In this document: piece after piece, positions 35,233-42,464 of the stretch
Numbering within the stretch: position 1 is the stretch's first letter
Layout of the letters: every line of letters starts with the position of its first letter
Assembly (NCBI GenBank): GCA_026393835.1
Contig: JAPKZK010000147.1
Coordinates: forward strand, 41,870 to 105,869
From: Candidatus Aminicenantota bacterium
GTDB lineage: Bacteria; Acidobacteriota; Aminicenantia; UBA2199
Reading direction: 5' to 3'
DNA: 64,000 bases
Position numbers and translations under genes: made by a program
The notes under the pieces: generated by a model
Told to the model about the DNA's origin: nothing
What the model saw: the letters and a program-made list of their open reading frames with translations, nothing else
Database searches by the model: none

Positions 35233-35532
35233 AGATGATTCTCCTTATCTTTAATTTTTGATTTTTTTGTATGCCTTAAGAATGTAACGGCAAATGTTCA
35301 CTTCAGCCTCCTGACGCTAAAATAGGATGATATAAAAGTATATCACAATAACCCAATGATGTAAATGGGCGTTCCAATTCCAGGCAAGGGTGCGTCATTG
35401 TCTCAATTATAAAAATAATGAATATGAAAGGAGGGCCTGAGGCCCTGCCTATAAAAGGGCGAACACGGAAACAAGGCGGTTCGTCCCTACGGCGCGGGCA
35501 TTTGTGTCCCTGGCTGTATCCAGGGCAGTCCC

Positions 35533-35559
35533 TAAAAAAAAGGACCGCTTTTGCGGTCC
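35533..35559 (-). terminator. Strong intrinsic terminator
   Basis: GGACCGC-TTTT-GCGGTCC stem-loop. On the minus strand it is followed by eight T residues. It lies just after the gene fragment at 35597-35691 and was probably that gene's terminator. Confidence 0.75.
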
Positions 35560-35596
35560 CGCGGCCCTTTTCTTTTCATGTATCAGATGCTATTTC

Positions 35597-35691
35597 CTAT
35601 TGTACCCCGTTAAATTTCGACTCGATCTCAATTTCAATCGATTTTTTTAAGGTCTGGCCCTCCCAGGAATCCGGGTCCGGGCGACCAGGAA
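35597..35691 (-). pseudogene. C-terminal fragment of a beta-rich protein, degraded copy
   Basis: The minus strand resembles the fragment at 36674-36811. It keeps the tail close to IEIEIESKFNGVQ and a stop, but has an internal deletion and a frameshift. Only about 30 codons remain. The parent protein is not identified. Confidence 0.55.
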
Positions 35692-35732
35692 AATGTACCG
35701 GAGTTCACGTCCAGTGTGGAGCCGATGGGTAG

Positions 35733-35761
35733 TTGAAAAATTCCGGCAACTGGCATATAAT
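35733..35761 (+). promoter_or_regulatory. Leaderless promoter of the broken Rpn gene
   Basis: TTGAAA (35733-35738), a 17-base spacer and TATAAT (35756-35761), then six bases to ATG 35768. Confidence 0.72.
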
Positions 35762-35767
35762 AACACT

Positions 35768-36482
35768 ATGAAAAAAATAGACAGGATCCACGATAAGATG
35801 TTCACTAATGTTTTTGGAAAATGGACAACGCAAGAGCCCTTTTGAAAAAAGTTCTGCCTGAAAAGATAAAAAAGGGAATCGATTTCTCAAGCATTAAAAT
35901 CGAGGACACCGATTACGTATCCAAACAATTCGAGGAGTACTACTCAGATATCGTGGTCAAAGCAAAAATGAAATCCAAAGACGGCGGTAAAATCCCTACG
36001 GATATATGTTTCATAGTAGAACACAAAACAGAGGGGAGAAAGAGGATTTTCATCCAGGTCCTGAAATACATGGCAGTTCGTCATGACGGCCCGCCGCCGC
36101 CCGGAGACCTTGAAAACTTTGCCACCAAGACACCAAGGCACCAAGAATTTTTTTTTAATAAATCTCTTGGTGTACCTTCGTGCCTTTGTGCCTTTGTGGC
36201 TATTTTCATAGATGCAGCCGGGATCGATTAAAAAAAATGTTAGAGGATAGTAAAATAGAAGGAGGTGAAATTATGATAACACTCGCCGATAGGTTGAGAA
36301 AAGAAGGAATCGAAATCGGAGAAAAAATTGGAATCGAAATTGGAGAAAAAAGAGGAGAAAAAAAGGGAAAACTCAAAACAGCCAGGACACTGATAAAGAA
36401 AGGAATCAATATGGAGATTATTGCAGAGGCCACCGGTTTTCCTAAAAAGAGACTTGAAAAATTAGCTGAAACGGTTCATTAA
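35768..36482 (+). pseudogene. Rpn-family (PD-(D/E)XK) recombination-promoting nuclease, frameshifted and interrupted
   Basis: The gene opens at ATG 35768 with the Rpn-typical start (RIHDKMFTNVFGK). It shifts frame near 35820 and continues as NARALLKKVLPEKIKKGIDF, then YYSDIVVKAKMK, IVEHKTEG and FIQVLKYM. After 36117 the coding sequence is replaced by a foldback repeat (36118-36215). A further frame change near 36228 leads to the characteristic Rpn tail (ADRLRKEGIEIGEK, then TARTLIKKGINMEIIAEATG) with a stop at 36482. Rpn proteins are transposase-like nucleases linked to RecA-independent horizontal transfer. The middle third is missing, so it is inactive. Confidence 0.8.
36118..36215. repeat. 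Foldback (MITE-like) repeat inside the Rpn pseudogene
   Basis: GCCACCAAGACACCAAGGCA and its approximate complement (TCTTGGTGTACCTTCGTGCC) surround an A/T-rich loop, giving a long imperfect hairpin. Related tails occur at 17690-17755, 23750-23843, 44903-44990 and 45660-45735. Confidence 0.75.
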
Positions 36483-36673
36483 CAAATTCAAAATAGCGAA
36501 ACGTAAAGGTTCAAAATCCGAAACAAAAACAAGCCCGCAAAAGACGCGAAAGACGCGAAAAGAGTTAGTCCACAGATTACACTGATTTACACAGATTTTT
36601 TTTCTTTTCTCCCGCTCTTCCTTTTTTCCTGCCCCCTGCCCCCTGTTTCTCCTCATATTCCAGGTGCTATTTC

Positions 36674-36811
36674 CTATTGAATCCAGTTAAATTTCGGCTC
36701 GATCTCAATTTCAAGGGATTTTTTAAAAGTCTGGCCATTTGAGTCCGACAAAACAAACACAAGAGAATACCGGCCCAGGAATCCGGGTCCGGGGGTCCGG
36801 GCGACCAGGAA
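36674..36811 (-). pseudogene. C-terminal fragment of a beta-rich (secreted-type) protein
   Basis: The minus strand reads without a stop as LVARTPGPGFLGRYSLVFVL, then SDSNGQTFKKSLEIEIEPKF, NWIQ and TAG. The pattern is that of a terminal beta-sandwich domain. Upstream sequence is gone; the lpxD stop lies nine bases away. A more degraded copy lies at 35597-35691. The surrounding gap (36483-36819) also has an AAAAGACGCGAAAGACGCG / ACAGATTACACTGATTTACA-type dispersed repeat. Confidence 0.6.
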
Positions 36812-36819
36812 TTATTGTC

Positions 36820-37866
36820 TCACTTCGCGTTTCCGACAGTTGTCCTTTTAACTCTGGCCCTATATTCTCGTACTATATCCGGCAATCTCTTTAGGCAAAC
36901 GCTAATTTGTCTCCATTGCGAAGCTGGAATAGCAGGCATCCCTGCTACTACCGAACTGGGTGGCGTATCTTCAATTACTACCCCTCGAGCTAATACCGTA
37001 GTACGCTCTCCCAAAGTAACGTGACCACGAATACCTACTTGCCCATAAAGATTTGAATTATTACCGATTTGAGCAGAGCCTGCAATACCTGTCTGTCCTA
37101 TTATAAGCACATCATTCCCTATCTCAACGTTATGTCCGATTAAAACAAGACTATCTATTTTGGAACCCTTTCCAATAAGAGTTTCTGTAAGTGTCGCACG
37201 GTCTACACAAGTGCATGCTCCTATTTCAACTTCATCTTCAATAACTACACTTCCCACTTGTTTGATGCGTAATAATTTCCCATCTGTGCTTCTTTGGAAG
37301 CCGAACCCATCAGACCCAATGACTGCGTTCGCATGTATAACAACGCGTTTTCCGATAATTACTCCTGGGTAAATTATCGCTCCATAGTGAATAATTGAAT
37401 CTTCTCCAATTATACAGTCTTCGCCGATAATAGCACCTGCCATTACAAAGGCACGATCTTTGATAATTGCACCAGAACCAATAATTACACCTATACCAAT
37501 TGTTGCACTTTTTGATATTTTCGCAGAGGTATCGATAACAGCCAAGGGCGATACTCCTAAAAATGTAGGCTTCTTATCTGGATAAAACAAGTCCATTGCC
37601 TTTCGATATCCTTCTCTTGGGCTGTCAAGTATGATCAATGTCCGATCCTCGATTTTAATATCCTTTCCGATAATGATTGCACCTGCTTTAGATATCGCTA
37701 CGTCTTTGATGTACTGCCTACGGTAAAGAAAAGATAAATGATCACTTCCCGCTGTTTTAAGCGGCATTATTCCCTTCAAAATAGTATCACCGTTACCTTG
37801 TACCGAACCACCAAGATGCTTCGCGATATCATTTACTGTTCTTGGAATTGAATTTTGTATATTCAT
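36820..37866 (-). CDS. lpxD: UDP-3-O-acylglucosamine N-acyltransferase
   Basis: A 348-residue protein. An N-terminal uridine-binding domain is followed by a long left-handed beta-helix of hexapeptide repeats (IGIGVIIGSGAIIKDRAFV and so on, about residues 105-315) and a C-terminal helix. The catalytic His lies in LIGHNVEIG. The reaction adds the second acyl chain to UDP-3-O-acyl-glucosamine in lipid A synthesis on the cytoplasmic side. Its ATG shares one base with the lpxC stop (TAATG), so both are translationally coupled. A housekeeping lpx cluster would normally include fabZ and lpxA, which are absent. This may be an accessory or second copy. Confidence 0.93.
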   Translation of the reverse strand: MNIQNSIPRTVNDIAKHLGGSVQGNGDTILKGIMPLKTAGSDHLSFLYRRQYIKDVAISKAGAIIIGKDIKIEDRTLIILDSPREGYRKAMDLFYPDKKPTFLGVSPLAVIDTSAKISKSATIGIGVIIGSGAIIKDRAFVMAGAIIGEDCIIGEDSIIHYGAIIYPGVIIGKRVVIHANAVIGSDGFGFQRSTDGKLLRIKQVGSVVIEDEVEIGACTCVDRATLTETLIGKGSKIDSLVLIGHNVEIGNDVLIIGQTGIAGSAQIGNNSNLYGQVGIRGHVTLGERTTVLARGVVIEDTPPSSVVAGMPAIPASQWRQISVCLKRLPDIVREYRARVKRTTVGNAK

Positions 37867-38807
37867 TATAATATCTCCATTTTTTTTAAAAGTCCAAGTT
37901 CTTCAGCTAACCCGATAACACATTCTCTATTAAAATGATGATGCGGTTTATATATATGAATACCTGCGTTGAGTTGAACTCCTAATAGCGCTAAATCCCC
38001 AATGAAGTCGAGCATTTTATGACGAACTGGCTCGGTATTGACTATAAGAGGGGTAATCCATTTATTTTGAGTATAATCAAGCATAATCGATCGATAATGA
38101 TTTTCTCTTTCACGTAGGACCCCGGGGTACTTTTTACGTAGTTCCGACCACTCTGCTTTATGAGGAAAAGCCGTTCCAAAAAAGCTTCGCGCCCAACATA
38201 TATTTTTCACATAGTCTAACGTAGTGATAGTTTCAGCATAAATCTGGCTGCCCCAAAAGTACGGAAAATTAATCTGGGCAGTAATGTGAAGTTTATGAAG
38301 AGGTGCAAATATAGCGCATGCTGGGTCATTCAAGGGCCCCTTCTCTGATTTCTCAACAAAGACGAATGCACGATTGAGATCTATTGCAGATTTATTCTCT
38401 TTGTTGTTTCGATTCAAGAAGCATGATACAATTGCCAACGAAAATTCACGACAATTCAGTTGCAAAACTGGAGGTGCAATAGGTCCGTCTATTTCACCGC
38501 CATCCGTATATTCTAGATATATATCAGTATCAAGAACATTCATGCCACAGAGAGCTGAGAGGATGTGCTCAACTTGTTTTACTTCAACTCCATTTTTTCG
38601 AATACATGTCAAGCCCCTCTCCTCATGATTACTTATATACTTAACTGTAGCAGGGATCTCTTCTTTGGAGACTATGAATTTTGCTGGACCACCGTCACCT
38701 CGGTAACGGCATGTCATTTTTACATTGCGTTCAGATAACAATTGAAACCCAACGATTGAAAAGGTTTCATCTTGATATGTCAATTGAGTTTTAAAGCCAG
38801 GATACAT
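37866..38807 (-). CDS. lpxC: UDP-3-O-acyl-N-acetylglucosamine deacetylase
   Basis: A 313-residue protein with the family's metal and catalytic motifs. VEHILSAL supplies Glu and a zinc His. RHKMLDFIGDLALLG supplies a second His and the Asp ligand. A C-terminal KPHHHFN corresponds to the GHxxxH-like region, and IDGPIAP and CWARSFFG are also recognisable. The N-terminal GLHSG-type loop is replaced by GFQLLSE, so this is a divergent member. It catalyses the committed step of lipid A synthesis. AAGGAG precedes the start. It is paired with lpxD and preceded by a secreted S74-chaperone protein. Confidence 0.88.
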   Translation of the reverse strand: MYPGFKTQLTYQDETFSIVGFQLLSERNVKMTCRYRGDGGPAKFIVSKEEIPATVKYISNHEERGLTCIRKNGVEVKQVEHILSALCGMNVLDTDIYLEYTDGGEIDGPIAPPVLQLNCREFSLAIVSCFLNRNNKENKSAIDLNRAFVFVEKSEKGPLNDPACAIFAPLHKLHITAQINFPYFWGSQIYAETITTLDYVKNICWARSFFGTAFPHKAEWSELRKKYPGVLRERENHYRSIMLDYTQNKWITPLIVNTEPVRHKMLDFIGDLALLGVQLNAGIHIYKPHHHFNRECVIGLAEELGLLKKMEIL

Positions 38808-38838
38808 ATTATCTCCTTATTTTTAGTCAAACACTTGC

Positions 38839-40911
38839 TCATTTTGCTCTCTCAATTTTTGCTATCCGTTCCTGGAGGTCAGCAATGGTCTTCTGTTGGT
38901 TTTCGTTCATTTTCTGCTGCTCCTGGATCACTTTTGTTAATACTGCCACAACATCCATCGGGCTTAATCCTTTCCTGTCGGCAGTAGCCACTAACTCTGG
39001 AACATCTTCCGCGATAAACCCCACGTGTTTATCTGTTTTATCGATCTTATAATTGTATTTCACAGGGTTGAGTTTGGTTAAAGCAGCCACAGCTTCATCG
39101 GCGTTGAGGTTTTCAATGTTTTCCTTTAATGCCCTGCTGGAAGCGTTTGTCCATACACCTCCCGTTGTAAGTGATGCGCCATTGGACATACTTAGACTTC
39201 CATCCTGATTTAAGCGCATTTTCCAGGTACTGTTTACCACTAACCGAAGTGGATGATTCGTGACTGAGCCGAAATTTGCGTAAGCATCCGTTGCGTTTAT
39301 GTAGTTAGAGGCGCCGTCTGTGCGCTTAACCACAATACACGAGTTTGACCCTGTTGTGTCCACTTCCATTGTATAACCAGGCGTTTTTGTGCCAATTCCT
39401 AATTTGCCGTTTACAGTGACGATACCGTTGTCAAACTCACCGTATATCAAGGGTGAGCTGGTATCGGAATTAGCAATGTAGAGCTTATTGGAACCGGTCT
39501 CATTATATCCTGCATTGAATCCCAGGAAGACATTCTTCTCGCCAATAGAATTTAAATACCCGGCGCCCAAACCAAGAAATACATTTTTAATACCTGTAGT
39601 GTTACTCCGCCCAGTGCCGTTGCCGATGAAAGTGTTCCAGCCTCCGGTTGTGTTCCAGTTTCCGGAACTACTTCCGAAGAAAACGTTGTAGCTGCCGGTA
39701 GTATTTTTGAATCCTGCAAGATGCCCGTAGATAATATTGCCACATCCGGTAATATTAGAGTATCCAACACCATTTCCGATGAAGATATTGTCGTATCCGG
39801 TGGTGTTGGTGTATCCGGCTTGCTCTCCGATGAAAATATTGTTGTTGGCTGTGGTGGTACTGTATCCGGAGGATTTTCCAATGAAGGTGTTACTACTTCC
39901 GGATGTATTGCTGTGTCCGGAGGAATTGCCAATAAAAATGTTGCCGCCTCCTCCAGTGTTATAAAATCCTGCTGATTTACCGACGAAGATATTCCAGTTT
40001 CCAATGTTGTTGTATCCTGCGGACTCTCCGACGAAGGTGTTGTCGTATCCACTGGTGTTTTGGAATCCAGCGTAATATCCAAGGAAGGTGTTAGCGTTTC
40101 CTGTAGTGTTTTGATATCCAGCAGCTTGCCCAGCGAAGGTGTTATCACTTCCGGTAGTGTTGTTGCGCCCCGCAGACCTTCCGAGGAATGTGTTGTCGAT
40201 TCCTTCAGTATTGCTATACCCCGCATTTATTCCTATAAAAGTAGCTCCAGTGCCGGAGGTATTACTGTATCCGGCACCTTGCCCGTAGAAAGTGTTTGTG
40301 GAACCTTCGGTGCCTTGAGCTCTACTCACATCCGGGGTATTTTTTCCTTCCGTACCGCCGCTACGTACCACAACTTCCTTCACATCAGACGTTATGTCTT
40401 TCAGGACATTTGTAATGGTCTCTTCATTTACACCATAATCCCTCAATTTCTCGGCAAGCTTCTCTTCGACTCCGGCAAACCGGATTTCCTGTTCCACTTT
40501 AAAAAACCTGCCGCCTGACCACAATCCAGGAGCATTCCCGGTAGCATCCAATGCCTGGACATACCAGACGTACATGCTCCCGGATTTAAGGCTTTCTTCC
40601 GCTGAAAGCGTCCACGATAATGCGGGCCCCGGGATATCTTTGCTTATCACGGGAGATGCTTTGTCCGCCATATCCTCATAAGGCGTTACGATCGGATCGA
40701 TTGCTTCAAAAACTGCAATCCGGTAAGATGCCGCCCGATCAACGGAAGTCCAACTGAAAGTAGGACAACTCTGCCATACAGTGACCGCTTCCGTCTCACT
40801 TCCCGGTGAAACTGCTACCGGGTTATTTCCTGCCTCTTCCGCCATACCCCAAAACGATACAAGCAAAAACATGAAAACAAATGTTACTGATAAGATTATT
40901 TTTCTTTTCAT
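38839..40911 (-). CDS. Secreted repeat protein with C-terminal S74 intramolecular chaperone domain
   Basis: A 690-residue protein. A signal peptide (residues 1-24) is followed by a fibronectin-like domain (about 35-140; PTFSWTSVDRAASYRIAVF). About 17 repeats of 17 residues come next (about 205-490; AGYSNTEGIDNTFLGRS pattern, rich in Gly, Asn and Thr), probably a beta-solenoid or trimeric stalk. The C-terminus has the Peptidase_S74 domain (ASSRALKENIENLNADEAV, then VGFIAEDVPELV) and a coiled coil. S74 domains fold trimeric tail fibres and then cleave themselves off, using a Ser-Lys dyad; SSRALKEN matches that site. GGAGG precedes the ATG. It is likely a surface or extracellular fibre. Confidence 0.88.
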   Translation of the reverse strand: MKRKIILSVTFVFMFLLVSFWGMAEEAGNNPVAVSPGSETEAVTVWQSCPTFSWTSVDRAASYRIAVFEAIDPIVTPYEDMADKASPVISKDIPGPALSWTLSAEESLKSGSMYVWYVQALDATGNAPGLWSGGRFFKVEQEIRFAGVEEKLAEKLRDYGVNEETITNVLKDITSDVKEVVVRSGGTEGKNTPDVSRAQGTEGSTNTFYGQGAGYSNTSGTGATFIGINAGYSNTEGIDNTFLGRSAGRNNTTGSDNTFAGQAAGYQNTTGNANTFLGYYAGFQNTSGYDNTFVGESAGYNNIGNWNIFVGKSAGFYNTGGGGNIFIGNSSGHSNTSGSSNTFIGKSSGYSTTTANNNIFIGEQAGYTNTTGYDNIFIGNGVGYSNITGCGNIIYGHLAGFKNTTGSYNVFFGSSSGNWNTTGGWNTFIGNGTGRSNTTGIKNVFLGLGAGYLNSIGEKNVFLGFNAGYNETGSNKLYIANSDTSSPLIYGEFDNGIVTVNGKLGIGTKTPGYTMEVDTTGSNSCIVVKRTDGASNYINATDAYANFGSVTNHPLRLVVNSTWKMRLNQDGSLSMSNGASLTTGGVWTNASSRALKENIENLNADEAVAALTKLNPVKYNYKIDKTDKHVGFIAEDVPELVATADRKGLSPMDVVAVLTKVIQEQQKMNENQQKTIADLQERIAKIERAK

Positions 40912-41025
40912 TTTTTTTCCTCCGAAAATAGAGAGGCATCTTTCTTGCCATTTTGGAAAAGGATTGAAACATTGCGGTGTGGGTTAATTCCCGCGGAATT
41001 AAAGCGGAATTAAAATTGAAATGAT

Positions 41026-41055
41026 AATCCGGACTTTCGGACTTAAGTCCGGATT
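41026..41055 (-). terminator. Hairpin after the sigma-54 response regulator gene
   Basis: Perfect 11-bp arms AATCCGGACTT (41026-41036) and AAGTCCGGATT (41045-41055) around an 8-base loop, located between the regulator stop and the S74 protein gene. There is no strong T-run, so this may be a terminator or an mRNA-stabilising hairpin. Confidence 0.5.
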
Positions 41056-41071
41056 CCCGGACTAAAAGGGA

Positions 41072-42451
41072 TTATGATTTTTTTCGTTTGACCCCATATT
41101 CCTTGATCTTACTGAATAAAGTAGAACGAGCAATACCCAGGTCCGCGGCGGCTTTTTCGTGATTCCAACCCGCAGCCGCAAGTTTGGCTTCAATAGCGTC
41201 TTTTTCCTTTTTCCTGCGTATGTCGGCAAGCGTCTCTTCGCAGGAATTGTCTTCCATTGGCGATTGAGAGCGCCGGTTCTCATTCAAATACATATCCATT
41301 TCCTCCCCGGAAACGATTTCTGAATCGGAGAGTACAGCGATCTTTTCCATCAAGTTCCGCAATTCCCGCACATTACCGGGCCAGGGATATTCGAGCAGCT
41401 TAGCGACGGCTGCAGGAGATAACTGCACCGGCTGCCGCTTGCGCTGCCGACAGAGACCGATCATAAAATGTTCCGCCAGTAGGGGAATATCTTCTCTCCT
41501 CTCCCGTAAGGGAGGAATATGGATATTAATTACACTCAACCGGAAAAATAGGTCCTCCCGGAACTGTTTTTTTTGTACCGCTTCTTTCAAATCGCGGTTG
41601 GTGGCGGCAATAAAACGAACATCGACGTTGATGACATCATTGCCTCCCACGCGCTGGATCTCTCCATTTTCAATGGCCCGTAAAACTTTCGGTTGAAGCC
41701 TCAAATCCATTTCTCCAATCTCATCCAGGAATAGCGTGCTGCGGGAAGCTAACATAAACTTGCCCTTTTGCTGCTGAATTGCCCCTGAAAAGGAGCCTTT
41801 TTCATGACCGAACAATTCCGTTTCCAGCAGATCATGGGGAATAGCAGAACAATTGACGGTAATCATGGGGTTCCCGGCCCTTTCGCTTCGCAAGTGCAGG
41901 GCGCGGGCCACCAATTCTTTACCTGTGCCGTTTTCACCATAAATCAATACCCTGGAATCGGCTGGGGCTACCTTTTCGATCATTTCAAAAACGTGTTTCA
42001 TAGCGGGAGATACGCCGATCATCCGGTACCGCTCCAGGGCGTCTTCAATCAGGAAAGTTCTTTCTTTTTCCAGCGTCGAGCTTTTCAGGGCATTTCCAAG
42101 GGTAATAAGTATCCTTTTAAATTCGGTAGGTTTTTCAAAAAAATCGAACGCGCCCAGTTTCGTGGCCTCCACGGCTTTTGCAATGGTCCCGTGACCGGTG
42201 AGCATAATAACTGGCAGAAACGGTTTTTCATGATGAATTTTTTTTAGCAGGGTAATCCCGTCCGTGTCGGGGAGTATCAAGTCAAGTATGACGGCATCGA
42301 GAGATGAATCCTTGAGCACTTCTTGTGCTTCATGCCCATTGGCGCCTGTCAAAACCCTGTACCCGTTTTCTTCCAAAATCGACGAAAGAGAGGAGAGCAG
42401 CCGGGCATCATCGTCTACTACCAAAACACTGTATTTGTTTTTCTTCTTCAT
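41072..42451 (-). CDS. NtrC-family sigma-54-dependent response regulator
   Basis: A 459-residue protein. The receiver has phospho-acceptor Asp57 (AVILDLILPD). The AAA+ domain has Walker A GENGTGKE and a near-canonical sigma-54 loop GSFSGA. A C-terminal Fis-like HTH follows (NHEKAAADLGIARSTLFSKI). Unlike the regulator at 7273, its loop should contact sigma-54. It starts 13 bases after the stop of the sensor kinase. Targets may include the S74 protein and lpx genes downstream, which are in the same orientation. Confidence 0.92.
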   Translation of the reverse strand: MKKKNKYSVLVVDDDARLLSSLSSILEENGYRVLTGANGHEAQEVLKDSSLDAVILDLILPDTDGITLLKKIHHEKPFLPVIMLTGHGTIAKAVEATKLGAFDFFEKPTEFKRILITLGNALKSSTLEKERTFLIEDALERYRMIGVSPAMKHVFEMIEKVAPADSRVLIYGENGTGKELVARALHLRSERAGNPMITVNCSAIPHDLLETELFGHEKGSFSGAIQQQKGKFMLASRSTLFLDEIGEMDLRLQPKVLRAIENGEIQRVGGNDVINVDVRFIAATNRDLKEAVQKKQFREDLFFRLSVINIHIPPLRERREDIPLLAEHFMIGLCRQRKRQPVQLSPAAVAKLLEYPWPGNVRELRNLMEKIAVLSDSEIVSGEEMDMYLNENRRSQSPMEDNSCEETLADIRRKKEKDAIEAKLAAAGWNHEKAAADLGIARSTLFSKIKEYGVKRKKS

Positions 42452-42464
42452 GCGAACATATACC

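Larger units (their letters stand above)
35387..35732. other. Intergenic region with dispersed repeat, terminator and gene fragment
   Basis: No intact gene seen. It contains a GGGCGAACACGGAAACAAGG-type dispersed repeat near 35457-35490, the minus-strand terminator at 35533-35559 and the gene fragment at 35597-35691. Confidence 0.5.

Noticed and set aside
35418..35732. Plus-strand frame of 104 codons in the intergenic region before the Rpn gene.
   Set aside because: It crosses a dispersed repeat, a terminator hairpin and a minus-strand gene fragment, and lacks a domain.
39552..40226. Long antisense frames across the S74 repeat region.
   Set aside because: Shadow frames caused by the 51-bp repeats of the real minus-strand gene.
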